In this document: piece by piece, positions 15,987 to 23,929 of the stretch | Numbering within the stretch: position 1 is the first letter of the stretch | Layout: the number at the start of each line of letters is the position of its first letter | NCBI GenBank assembly: GCA_029263375.1 | Contig: JAJCXP010000206.1 | Span: 1-32,690 of the forward strand | Source: Acidobacteriota bacterium | GTDB taxonomy: Bacteria; Acidobacteriota; Thermoanaerobaculia; Multivoradales; JAHEKO01 | Direction of reading: 5' to 3' | DNA: 32,690 nucleotides | Translations under genes and position numbers: made by a program | The notes under the pieces: generated by a model | Databases searched by the model: none | The model's input: only the letters and a program-made list of their open reading frames with translations | What the model was told of the DNA's origin: nothing

Positions 15987-16359
15987 CTGAGGACTGTATT
16001 CCAGCACACCGATTGCAGTCGGCGCATAGGCCAATTCGCCGATAGCCCCCGTGGCTCCTTGCCGACTTCAGGAGCGTCCTGCCTGAGATAGCGGAGTTCT
16101 ACTCGTCCGAGCACAGCGAGCCGCTACGCCGCCCGCGGCTCGTTGTCATCCCGGCGGCTCGCTAGACCTCCTCGCGCTTCTCGGCAGCTCCGACTCGGCC
16201 CCACGGAGTTGGGTTTCGAGACTGTCCCGTTCGCTACTCCCGGACGGCTCCGTTCGCGAAGATCAAGCCTTGCTGCTGAGATAACTTGATGCGGTTCACC
16301 CGCTATCATCCCGGGGTCTCTCGTAAACCGTAGCGCCGTACAACGAGGAAGGACACAGC
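15987..16359. other. Intergenic region without supported genes
   Basis: 373 bp. Frames on both strands that are open here give low-complexity or Arg-rich translations with no recognisable domain. The end of the region carries AGGAAGGAC, the ribosome-binding site of the broken DUF427 gene, so a promoter for the egtB-selO transcript should lie here; I could not identify convincing hexamers. Confidence 0.4.
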
Positions 16360-16516
16360 ATGGCACGAGCAATTTGGAGCGACAGCTACTACCACGTCGA
16401 ATTCGGCGGCGAGCGTGTTTGACGACGCGGCCTGGACGTACCCCGAGCCCAAGCCCGCTGCGAGCGAGATCAAGGAGCAAGTGGCGTTCTGGACGCGCGT
16501 CGGAGGCAACCAGTGA
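16360..16516 (+). pseudogene. Broken DUF427 family gene (internal deletion plus frameshift)
   Basis: A good ribosome-binding run (AGGAAGGAC) precedes ATG at 16360. The frame reads MARAIWSDSYYHVEFGGERV and stops at 16420. The next frame, entered by a one-nucleotide shift at about 16415, reads VFDDAAWTYPEPKPAASEI and [14 protein letters not shown], stopping at 16514-16516. DUF427 proteins begin with an AIW motif and end with the DAAWxYPEPKPAA pattern, but in intact members about 40-50 residues lie between the AIW start and the SYY segment. Here that part is gone and the frame is shifted, so this is a remnant. The last codon region overlaps the egtB start (GTGA), suggesting the intact ancestor was coupled to egtB. 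Confidence 0.75.
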
Positions 16517-17844
16517 GCTCGCCGCAAGCCTCTTCCTCGTCAGCGGCTACCCGTGTCGATCCCGCCGTTGCCGGCTACCTGGATCGCTATCTGGAGATCC
16601 GGAGTTTCACCGAGAAGCTGACCGAGCCGCTGACGACCGAGGACTGTGTCGTGCAGTCGATGCCCGACGTCAGCCCTACCAAGTGGCACCTGGCCCACGT
16701 CACGTGGTTCTTCGAGACGTTTGTTCTCCTTCCTCATATGAGCGGCTACGAGCCGTTCGATTCCGGCTACCAGTACCTATTCAATTCGTACTATCTGGGA
16801 GCGGGGGAGCGTCACTGCCGCGATCAGCGGGGTTACATCAGCCGGCCCTCGGTAGGCGAGATCCACGAGTACCGGCGGCATGTCGATCGCCATATGCGGG
16901 AATTCCTGGGCCGCGTGGTGGGCGGCGCTCCGGGCGGAGACGAGATCCTTCGAGTTCTCGAGATTGGGCTTCACCACGAGCAGCAACATCAGGAGCTTCT
17001 CCTCACCGACATCAAGCACGTCCTCTCGATAAACCCGCTTCGTCCGGCCTATCGACAGACCGAGCGTGCTTGCGCGGGGCGACGGGATGCCTCTCCGCTG
17101 TCGTGGATAGCCACCGAAGAGGGCCTGTTCCAGATCGGCCACGACCGCAGTACCGGCTTTGCGTATGACAACGAGACGCCTCGGCACCGCTACTTCGTCG
17201 AGGGATTCGAGTTCGCCGACCGCCTGGTCACGAATGGTGAGTACCTGAGGTTCATCGAGGACGGCGGCTACGCACGCGGCGAGCTGTGGCTGTCCGAGGG
17301 ATGGGCGGCGGCCCAGGCCAACGACTGGCAAGAGCCGTTCTATTGGGAGAAGAAGGACGGGGTGTGGCACAACTACGCCCTGTCGGGCTTGCGACCGGTC
17401 GATCCGCTGGAGCCCGTCTGTCACGTCAACTACTTCGAGGCCGACGCTTACGCTCGATGGGCCGGCGCGCGTCTTCCTAGCGAGCAGGAGTGGGAGGTAG
17501 TGGCGGCTCGGCACCCTATAGAAGGCAACTTCGTCGAATCCGGCCGGCTTCATCCGGCGCCGGCACCGGGTGCGAGCACTCAGCCTGGCGTCAAACAGCT
17601 GTTCGGCGATGTCTGGGAGTGGACCCGCAGCCAGTACTCGCCCTTCCCGGGCTACGAGCCGCTTCCCGGAACCCTGGGCGAGTACAACGGCAAGTTCATG
17701 AGCAACCAATTCGTCCTGCGGGGTGGCTCGTGCGTGACCTCCGAGACCCACATCCGCCCCACCTACCGCAACTTCTTCCCCGCGGATACTGCCTGGCAGT
17801 TCACCGGAATCCGCCTGGCGCGCGACCTGGGGGGGCAGTCGTGA
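16513..17844 (+). CDS. egtB: Ergothioneine biosynthesis protein EgtB (hercynine sulfoxide synthase)
   Basis: Non-haem iron enzyme that uses O2 to join hercynine to a cysteine or gamma-glutamylcysteine thiol, the C-S bond-forming step of ergothioneine synthesis. 443 residues. The N-terminal DinB-like four-helix domain (about 20-185) carries the three-His iron site: H59/H62 in [11 protein letters not shown] and the HxxxH pair H155/H159 in HHEQQHQE. The C-terminal FGE-sulfatase-like domain (about 195-440) shows [33 protein letters not shown] and RPTYRNFF. Start GTG at 16513 overlaps the DUF427 remnant, and the stop overlaps selO. No egtD methyltransferase lies in the window, so hercynine must come from elsewhere. 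Confidence 0.95.
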   Translation: MSSPQASSSSAATRVDPAVAGYLDRYLEIRSFTEKLTEPLTTEDCVVQSMPDVSPTKWHLAHVTWFFETFVLLPHMSGYEPFDSGYQYLFNSYYLGAGERHCRDQRGYISRPSVGEIHEYRRHVDRHMREFLGRVVGGAPGGDEILRVLEIGLHHEQQHQELLLTDIKHVLSINPLRPAYRQTERACAGRRDASPLSWIATEEGLFQIGHDRSTGFAYDNETPRHRYFVEGFEFADRLVTNGEYLRFIEDGGYARGELWLSEGWAAAQANDWQEPFYWEKKDGVWHNYALSGLRPVDPLEPVCHVNYFEADAYARWAGARLPSEQEWEVVAARHPIEGNFVESGRLHPAPAPGASTQPGVKQLFGDVWEWTRSQYSPFPGYEPLPGTLGEYNGKFMSNQFVLRGGSCVTSETHIRPTYRNFFPADTAWQFTGIRLARDLGGQS

Positions 17845-19313
17845 GCGCCAGATTCGAGTTCGACAACACATACGCCCGTGAGCTCGAGGGCTTCTACGTG
17901 CCGTCGCAGGCCGCGGTGGTGCCCCAACCGAAGCTCTTGAGTCTCAACCGCGGTCTGGCTGAAGAGCTGTGTCTCGATCCCGACGTTCTCGGCTCGGATC
18001 GGGGCGTGGCAGTGTTCGCCGGTAACGAATCCCCTGCAGGCGCCAGCCCCTTGGCTCAGGCGTACGCCGGGCACCAGTTTGGTGGCTTCGTGCCACGGCT
18101 CGGCGACGGCCGGGCGCTGCTCCTGGGCGAGGTGATAGACCGCAACGGCAAGCGTCGCGACATTCAACTGAAGGGCTCAGGCCGCACTCCCTTCTCACGC
18201 GGAGGCGACGGCAAGGCCACGGTCGGCCCGGTACTGCGAGAGTTCCTGGTCAGTGAGGCGATGCACACGCTCGGCATCCCCACCACCCGAGCGCTCGCTG
18301 CCGTCTCAACCGGTGAGCAGGTCTTGCGTGAAGGGCTGCTTCCCGGCGCGGTGCTGACTCGTGTTGCGGCAAGCCACCTTCGCGTCGGCACCTTCCAGTT
18401 CTTCGCTGCGCGCGGAGAGACGGACAAGGTGAAACAACTCGCCGACTACAGCATCGCTCGCCACTACCCGGAACTTGGCGACGCGGACAATCCCTATCTT
18501 GGCTTCCTTGCAGCGGTACGCGACGCCCAGGCCGCGCTGATCGCCGGCTGGATGCACGTCGGGTTCGTGCATGGGGTCATGAACACCGACAACATGACGA
18601 TCTCCGGCGAGACCATCGACTACGGGCCGTGCGCATTCATCGATACCTACGAACCGGAAGCTGTATTCAGCTCAATCGACCGTGGCGGCCGCTATGCGTA
18701 TGGTCAACAGCCGCTGATCGCGCGCTGGAATCTCGGCAGACTTGCCGAGACGCTCCTACCGTTGATCGATGCCGATGAAGCTCGTGCCATCCAGCTTGCC
18801 GGCGACGCCGTCAACGACTTCGTCGATCACTATCTGGCGTACTGGCTCGACGGAATGCGGGCCAAACTGGGACTCGCTGTCTCGGAGGATGAAGATCTCG
18901 AGCTGGCGAACGGTTTCCTTGCCGCCCTGGAGGGCCAGAACGCCGACTACACGCTCGCATTCCGGCGACTGTCGGACGCGGCTCGAGGCGACGATGCCCC
19001 GCTGCGCGCGCTCCTGAGCGACGCTTCGGCCTATGACCTTTGGGCCGACCGCTGGCGGAAACGTCTGTCCCACGAGAGCGCCAGCGGGGAAGCTCGTGCC
19101 CAGGCCATGGACAGGGTGAACCCGATCTACATCCCCAGGAATCACAAGGTCGAGGAAGCTCTGACGGTCGCGGCGGGAAGTCAGCTGCTCGACCCCTTCG
19201 AGACTCTTCTCGAGGTCCTCGAGAACCCCTTCGACGAGAAGGAAGGGTTAGAAGCGTACTCGTCGCCGGCGCCTGCGAGCTTCGGACGCTATAGAACCTT
19301 CTGTGGGACATAG
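17841..19313 (+). CDS. selO: Protein adenylyltransferase SelO (YdiU/UPF0061 family)
   Basis: Pseudokinase-fold enzyme that transfers AMP from ATP to Ser/Thr/Tyr of target proteins, with a known link to oxidative stress. 490 residues, normal bacterial length. Family landmarks are [20 protein letters not shown], the ATP-site lysine K111 in [17 protein letters not shown], the HGVMNTDNM loop with D250 and N251, and the metal-binding D260 in DYGP. The C-terminus is RYRTFCGT, the Cys-containing end typical of bacterial members where vertebrate SelO has selenocysteine. The GTG at 17841 overlaps the egtB stop (GTGA), so translation is probably coupled. An open frame extends upstream to 17490 but is egtB shadow. 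Confidence 0.95.
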   Translation: MSARFEFDNTYARELEGFYVPSQAAVVPQPKLLSLNRGLAEELCLDPDVLGSDRGVAVFAGNESPAGASPLAQAYAGHQFGGFVPRLGDGRALLLGEVIDRNGKRRDIQLKGSGRTPFSRGGDGKATVGPVLREFLVSEAMHTLGIPTTRALAAVSTGEQVLREGLLPGAVLTRVAASHLRVGTFQFFAARGETDKVKQLADYSIARHYPELGDADNPYLGFLAAVRDAQAALIAGWMHVGFVHGVMNTDNMTISGETIDYGPCAFIDTYEPEAVFSSIDRGGRYAYGQQPLIARWNLGRLAETLLPLIDADEARAIQLAGDAVNDFVDHYLAYWLDGMRAKLGLAVSEDEDLELANGFLAALEGQNADYTLAFRRLSDAARGDDAPLRALLSDASAYDLWADRWRKRLSHESASGEARAQAMDRVNPIYIPRNHKVEEALTVAAGSQLLDPFETLLEVLENPFDEKEGLEAYSSPAPASFGRYRTFCGT

Positions 19314-19321
19314 CCGTCCAG

Positions 19322-19335
19322 ACATAGCGCTATGT
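19322..19335. repeat. Perfect 14-bp palindrome after selO
   Basis: ACATAGCGCTATGT is fully self-complementary, 9 nt after the selO stop; a partial copy (GACATAG) overlaps the stop codon itself at 19307-19313. It could be a protein-binding site for the downstream metalloprotease gene or a weak 3' hairpin. No T-tract follows. Confidence 0.4.
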
Positions 19336-19436
19336 GTCGATAGCCCCGCCGGCTGTTAGATCCTGCACGGCTCCGGCTTGCCCGAGGGCCTAACTTGGAT
19401 GACGTGGTAATCCTGCGCCGTTGTTTCACGTCGCCG

Positions 19437-21377
19437 ATGTGGCGGTTCGTCGGCATCTGGTCGATGCTGATGGTGGTTTCGATCGGGCCGGCAAGCGCGC
19501 AGCCCGAGACGCTCGAAGGCGTCCTCTCCGTGGCCTGGGGCGACCCCTCCCCAGACATCGAAGCGCCCGCCCACCTCGCCTTCCATCTCACCGACGACTC
19601 GGGCACGGTCACACGGCTCCAGATCGGAGCGGACCTCGTCAGCACGTTCGGCGGACCGCAACAGCTGGCGGGCCTTAGGGTCGAGGTGACGCTTGCCGAG
19701 CTCGCGCCTTCGAGCCCGGAGACAGACGGCGTCTCGACAGTGACCAATCTCCGCATCGTGCCGCCGGGTCCCGGCGCCGCGGCGCCGGAGCCGTTCGACG
19801 TCACCGGCTCGAAGCCGTGGATCTCGATTCTGTGCAAGTTCTCGGACGTCGCTACCGAGCCTGAGAACCTGGCGTACTTCCAGGACATGTACGGCGGTGA
19901 CCCGGGTGAGCTGGATCACTACTGGCGCGAGCTCTCCTACGAGACCATCGACGTGGTGGGCAGCCTCGCGGTCGATTGGGTGGACCTGCCGCAACCCCAT
20001 ACGTTCTACGCTCCGACACCCGGCAGCGGCACCGGCGCCAATCTGAACGCCCTGTTCGACGATTGCACCGCGGCCGCCGACGCCGCCGGGGTGGACTTCT
20101 CGAACGGCGGCACCGGCGGCTACGAGGGCATCAACATGATGTTCAACGGCCTACTCGATTGCTGCGCCTGGGGCGGCAGCAAGTGGGCGAGCCTCGACGG
20201 CGTGACCAAGCTCTGGCGGGTCACCTGGGAGCCGCCCTGGGGCTACGCCGACGAAGGGGTGATCGCGCACGAGATGGGGCACGGATTCGGCCTGCCGCAT
20301 TCGAACAACTGGGACAACGACGGCTTTCCGTACGACAGCCCGTGGGACGTGATGAGCGCTGCGACCGGCTATGCGGTCAACGATCCGACGTACGGGCGCC
20401 TGGGCAAGCACACGATCGCTCATCACAAGGACATCCTTGGCTGGATCGCTCCCGCCGAGCGATTCGAGGTGACGGCGCCGGGGATCTACGGAGTGACGAT
20501 CGATCATCTGGCCGTGGCGTCGACGCCCAACCTGCGGATGGTGAGGATCCCGATCGGAGTTTCGTCGAAGTCCTACGTCGTCGAGGCGCGCGAGCAGGTG
20601 GGGAACTACGACGGGAACCTCCCGGGCAATGCGGTCCTGATCTTCGAAGTTGATCCGTTCCGAAGCGAGGACGCGTGGCTGGTGGATGCCGACGTTCCTC
20701 CCGCGGGCTACTCAGACAACGAGGGCTCGATGTGGAAGGTGGGCGAGACGTTCGAGGACCTGGCCAACGAACTGCAGATCACGATCGACGGTGCGGCGCC
20801 GAACGGCTTCGACGTGACGATCGCCTACGGCGTGCCGCCGACGTTGACCACTGACCCGACGGCCCTCGACTTCGGCTCGGTCGACGTCAGCGACTCGTCG
20901 ACCCTGATCCTCCAGATCCTCAACAGCTCGACGGGCGCCCAGACGCTGTTGCTCTCCTCGATGCAGCTGTCGGACACCCAGAACTTCTCGCTCGACCTGG
21001 GCGCGGGCTCGGTGCCCTGCGGCAGTGAGACGGCGGTGATCGCTTCAGGGGGATTCTGCTCGATCGGTGTCGCCTTCGCGCCGGCGGTCGAGCAGGCGTT
21101 CACCGAGACCCTGTCGATCGGCTCGAACGCGTCGGCGCAGCCGTACGTCGTGTCGATCGACGGCAACAGCGTTCCGTGCGCCTTCAACGATCACGTGGTG
21201 CTCCCGGACGAGGTCGTGAGCGACACTCGTACCGAGGAAGCCTGCCTGACCCTGACCGCTGGACCGTACTCGGTCGTTGCACCCGGCGAGGTCACGCTAC
21301 GGGCGGGCGATGCGGTGATCCTGCAGGGCGGGTTCTCGGTCGGAGCGGGCGCGGCTCTGACGATCGAGTTGTTCTGA
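19437..21377 (+). CDS. Secreted metzincin-type metalloprotease with choice-of-anchor-like domain
   Basis: 646 residues. A signal peptide (MWRFVGIWSMLMVV, cleavage near ASAQ at 22) precedes a protease region. The zinc motif HEMGHGFGLPH at 278-288 fits the metzincin pattern HExxHxxGxxH, and a Met-turn-like SPWDVMSA follows about 17 residues later. The surrounding sequence resembles M6/gametolysin-like secreted proteases. Residues about 463-580 form an immunoglobulin-like HYDIN/choice-of-anchor D domain (TDPTALDFGSVDVSDSSTL). The last 65 residues end with GDAVILQGGFSVGAGAALTIEL, similar to short C-terminal beta modules of secreted proteins. ATG 19437 was chosen for the signal peptide; a TTG at 19395 would add 14 residues. 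No strong ribosome-binding run. Confidence 0.85.
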   Translation: MWRFVGIWSMLMVVSIGPASAQPETLEGVLSVAWGDPSPDIEAPAHLAFHLTDDSGTVTRLQIGADLVSTFGGPQQLAGLRVEVTLAELAPSSPETDGVSTVTNLRIVPPGPGAAAPEPFDVTGSKPWISILCKFSDVATEPENLAYFQDMYGGDPGELDHYWRELSYETIDVVGSLAVDWVDLPQPHTFYAPTPGSGTGANLNALFDDCTAAADAAGVDFSNGGTGGYEGINMMFNGLLDCCAWGGSKWASLDGVTKLWRVTWEPPWGYADEGVIAHEMGHGFGLPHSNNWDNDGFPYDSPWDVMSAATGYAVNDPTYGRLGKHTIAHHKDILGWIAPAERFEVTAPGIYGVTIDHLAVASTPNLRMVRIPIGVSSKSYVVEAREQVGNYDGNLPGNAVLIFEVDPFRSEDAWLVDADVPPAGYSDNEGSMWKVGETFEDLANELQITIDGAAPNGFDVTIAYGVPPTLTTDPTALDFGSVDVSDSSTLILQILNSSTGAQTLLLSSMQLSDTQNFSLDLGAGSVPCGSETAVIASGGFCSIGVAFAPAVEQAFTETLSIGSNASAQPYVVSIDGNSVPCAFNDHVVLPDEVVSDTRTEEACLTLTAGPYSVVAPGEVTLRAGDAVILQGGFSVGAGAALTIELF

Positions 21378-21403
21378 GGGCGGTAGCCTCGTGCTTATCG
21401 CCC
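21378..21403. terminator. Hairpin between convergent genes
   Basis: GGGCGGTA (21378-21385) pairs with TATCGCCC (21396-21403), 8 bp with one G-T wobble around a 10-nt loop, overlapping the stop of the minus-strand gene. The site between convergent genes suits a bidirectional terminator, but no T-tract is present. Confidence 0.4.
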
Positions 21404-22192
21404 GAACCGCCGAGCGAGCCCGACTCTCACGACCACGGGGTCTATCGACAGCTCTCCCGGAGCGAAGTCGGCGACCGGAAAGAACTTCGACTGGAAGACT
21501 TCCGGGATGAACTCAGGCTGGGTGGTCGATCGTAAGATTCTGACGCTGCCGGAGAAGAGCCACCCGCCCGCGCCCAGGGGTAGGTCGAGCCCGATCGCCG
21601 CACCGTAGGCGAGGTCGTCCTCGGTGCCGACAGTGACGGTTCGCTCCGGGGCCGGCGAAAAGCGGATGTCGTCGTACAGCACGTAACCCACCAGTGGACC
21701 GACGGACAGATCGTAGGGCTTCCGCGGAAAGAGATGGAAGTTCAGACCTAGCGTGACCGGCACGAAATCGATCTCCCCCGGGTAGGTATCGGTTTCCGTG
21801 AACGTTCTCAGGAGCTCGCCGGTGTCGTTGTGGGTCACGACACCGTCTCGAGCGATGCCGACCTCGAGGTCGCTGCCAGCGAGGGAGGTGGCGAGTTCCA
21901 GTCCGATGCGATCGCCGGTCCGCAGTTCGTAGCTGATGAACGGAGCGATCGCGCTCTGCGATTCCACCTCATAGCGGTTGTCGACCCGCACCAGCTCCAG
22001 TACGCCGATGCTGAACGCGGTCTCTCCGGCGCCGGAGAGGCTGCCGCGCGGCTCGAGGAATCCGACACCGAGTCGGACAACGTGGCTGAGCTCGGCGGTA
22101 GCCCGGTCCGCCCCGAACGCGAGGATTACGATCGAGAGCGTGATCGCGAACCAGCTAGCAGGCCGGGCTCTCGGGCCTCTCATCATTGTCAT
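21395..22192 (-). CDS. Putative outer-membrane beta-barrel protein
   Basis: 265 residues with a signal peptide (Arg-rich start, hydrophobic ITLSIVILAFGAD, cleavage near ATAE at about 34). The mature part alternates short beta strands and turns: VVRLGVGFLEPRGSL near the start, DFVPVTLGLNFHLFP and YDLSVGPLVGYVLYDDI in the middle, DDLAYGAAIGLDLPLG, and a C-terminal VVRVGLARRFGR. This resembles OmpW/outer membrane beta-barrel families, but the last residue is Arg rather than the usual aromatic, so a classical BAM signal is not evident. Start is ATG 22192 with GAGGAG about 9 nt upstream; ATGs at 22186 and 22183 are alternatives. Function unknown. Confidence 0.7.
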   Translation of the reverse strand: MTMMRGPRARPASWFAITLSIVILAFGADRATAELSHVVRLGVGFLEPRGSLSGAGETAFSIGVLELVRVDNRYEVESQSAIAPFISYELRTGDRIGLELATSLAGSDLEVGIARDGVVTHNDTGELLRTFTETDTYPGEIDFVPVTLGLNFHLFPRKPYDLSVGPLVGYVLYDDIRFSPAPERTVTVGTEDDLAYGAAIGLDLPLGAGGWLFSGSVRILRSTTQPEFIPEVFQSKFFPVADFAPGELSIDPVVVRVGLARRFGR

Positions 22193-22321
22193 CGCCAGAC
22201 TCCTCGCCGACGTGCATCGCCATGACGCTACACCCAAGAGGCGCGTTTCCAAAGGGGGTGGAATCCCGCGGTCTTCACCTCGTGGCTCGGTAGTTTCCTG
22301 GGTTCGTGGTCGATCGGCCTG

Positions 22322-22513
22322 TTGACGTTGGTCAGCACGTTCGTGCTCCTGGCGCTCGCCGTGGGCAACAGCCTCGGTTGGCTGACGAGCGTACTTCGAG
22401 TCGTGATCGCGATCGGCTCCGGCGTGCTCGTCTGGCTCGTTCTCGTCTACCACGTCGATGACTACTGGTTGTTTTTCCCGCTCAACGAGCTCCTGAAGGT
22501 CTTCTTCGAGTAG
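22322..22513 (+). CDS. Small hydrophobic protein or fragment, 63 residues
   Basis: Not recognised. The frame encodes two strong hydrophobic segments (VSTFVLLALAVG and RVVIAIGSGVLVWLVLVYHV) and ends WLFFPLNELLKVFFE. The only start is TTG at 22322, without a ribosome-binding run. The frame is open upstream to 22226 and reads like more membrane protein (NPAVFTSWLGSFLGSWSIG), yet no ATG or GTG occurs there. It could be a small membrane protein with an unusual start or the tail of a lost gene. Confidence 0.35.
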   Translation: MTLVSTFVLLALAVGNSLGWLTSVLRVVIAIGSGVLVWLVLVYHVDDYWLFFPLNELLKVFFE

Positions 22514-22572
22514 GGATCAGTCTCAGACGGCTGGGGAAGGAGCAGCGACCAGGGCCGAGGTCCGTGGAACAG

Positions 22573-23187
22573 CTACGAGCGCGGCGGCGATTCCGTGCTC
22601 CGCCTGGTGGCGCTCACCTTGGGAGAGGACTGCCAGGTGACTCCACCATCGTAGCTTCGTGACATCTCGAACGAGTAGCTGGTTTCGCCGATGTCGAAGT
22701 AGCGGTAGCGCTCGACGAATTCGCCCTGTTCGTCGAAGCCGCGTCCGTCTCCGTGGAGCTCGCCTTGGCGGTACACCTCGTCGATATAGGTGAAGCCGGG
22801 CAGGTTGGCCATTGCCCAGTGCACGACGAACCGGCCGGTCTGTGGATCGTGGGTTCGGAGGGTCGTACCGCGGAAGACCGTGTTGCCTTGGCGGTCGAGG
22901 CCGAAGTAGTCGGCCTGCATCGCGGTTCCGTCGAGGATGTAGCGCACCTCGGTGCGCGCGAGCCCGACGATCTGTTGGTCCTCGCTGCGCAGCACGATGT
23001 CCCACTGACCGATGAAGACCTCGAGCTGTCGGATGCCAGCCTTCGGCTCTGTGTCAGCGAGCGTCACCTGGGACGAGCCGTCTTCCGGGGAGACCTCGAG
23101 GCGATCGGAGTGGAGTAGCTCGGGGCTCGCGGGCCGCGGGAGCAGGTTGACCAAACAGAGTGTGATCAGGAGGAGTCGGTTGCGCAT
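22573..23187 (-). CDS. Secreted DUF1579-like protein
   Basis: 204 residues. The signal peptide begins MRNRLLLITLCLVNLLPRPAS; the ATG at 23187 is preceded by AGAAGGAG at ideal spacing, which decides the start over an in-frame codon at 23226. The mature part (about 55-190) carries the pattern LEVFIGQWDIVLR, YILDGTAMQADYFG, TTLRTHDPQTGRFVVHWA and SRSYDGGVTWQ. That resembles DUF1579 and related lipocalin-like beta-barrel proteins. No catalytic residues can be assigned. The last 15 residues are low-complexity Ser/Arg. It lies 61 bp downstream of the cyclo-ligase gene on the same strand and may be cotranscribed with it. Confidence 0.7.
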   Translation of the reverse strand: MRNRLLLITLCLVNLLPRPASPELLHSDRLEVSPEDGSSQVTLADTEPKAGIRQLEVFIGQWDIVLRSEDQQIVGLARTEVRYILDGTAMQADYFGLDRQGNTVFRGTTLRTHDPQTGRFVVHWAMANLPGFTYIDEVYRQGELHGDGRGFDEQGEFVERYRYFDIGETSYSFEMSRSYDGGVTWQSSPKVSATRRSTESPPRS

Positions 23188-23248
23188 GCTCCTTCTACGC
23201 GGCCGCAGTCCTTCGAGTTGCACCATCGGGCGGGCGCACGACGAGGCG

Positions 23249-23848
23249 TCAGCCGTTGCTCGGTCGCCAGGTCTCGCGCTCGGTCACGACTGCCGCCATC
23301 GGTACGTCGTGCGCCTCGGTCGGAATCTGGTCGAGCAGCTGCTGGTGGTAGGACAGGCCGATTCCGGGGAAGGAGCGTCCGGCCAGGAACCGATCGAAGT
23401 AGCCGGCCCCGTGTCCCAGCCTGTAGCCCCGCCGATCGAACCCGAGTCCGACGATCAGCGCGACGCCGATCAGCTCGTTGACTTCGTCCTCGTCCAACTC
23501 GGGCGCTCCCAGGGGTGGCTGCCGGAGGCCGAACGAGAGCGTTCGCAGCTCGCAGGGGTAGGGATGGACGTGGATCCGGTGATCCTTCCGCTCGGTCCTG
23601 GGCACGTATACCGGACGACCGAGATCGAGCAGGCGCTGGAGCAGTCCCCAGGTGTCGACCTCCTGACCGAATGAGAGGCAGATGAGGATGCCCTGCGCCT
23701 GGGTGACCTCAGGGAGCTCGAGCGCGCGGTCGGCGACCCGCGCCGCCGCGCTTTGGGCAGCGTCCGGGGAGAGCCGGGCGACCAGATCGCTGAGCTCGAG
23801 GCGTAGGGTCTGTTTGCGCTCTGCCGTGGGTGAGCCGTCGTTGGTCAC
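23249..23848 (-). CDS. 5-formyltetrahydrofolate cyclo-ligase
   Basis: ATP-dependent conversion of 5-formyl-THF to 5,10-methenyl-THF, a salvage step in one-carbon metabolism. 199 residues, normal length. Signature regions are the substrate-site FGQEVDTWGLLQRLLDLG, VYVPRTERKD, and the conserved nucleotide-binding end ALIVGLGFDRRGYRLGHGAGYFDRFL, cited as a landmark. The start is GTG at 23848, with no strong ribosome-binding run. Often named fau, ygfA or MTHFS. The upstream neighbour on the same strand ends 81 bp before this gene. Confidence 0.93.
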   Translation of the reverse strand: MTNDGSPTAERKQTLRLELSDLVARLSPDAAQSAAARVADRALELPEVTQAQGILICLSFGQEVDTWGLLQRLLDLGRPVYVPRTERKDHRIHVHPYPCELRTLSFGLRQPPLGAPELDEDEVNELIGVALIVGLGFDRRGYRLGHGAGYFDRFLAGRSFPGIGLSYHQQLLDQIPTEAHDVPMAAVVTERETWRPSNG

Positions 23849-23929
23849 GAACAGAGGATACTCAACTCTCCGACGGCTCGGCCGACGCCCTCGGGAAGGT
23901 TCGTCGGGCCGGGAGCCGAGACCCGTCGC

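Noticed and set aside
15336-16500. Integrated element with att repeats at tRNA-Pro
   Set aside because: No second copy of the tRNA 3' end and no integrase frame were seen within the window, so only a decayed tract can be claimed.
17490-17840. N-terminal extension of SelO
   Set aside because: The extra residues are an out-of-frame reading of the egtB 3' end; the GTG at 17841 overlapping the egtB stop is the natural start.
19290-19313. Selenocysteine insertion at the SelO C-terminus
   Set aside because: The codon before the terminal Gly-Thr is an ordinary Cys (TFCGT) and no in-frame UGA or SECIS-like context is needed.
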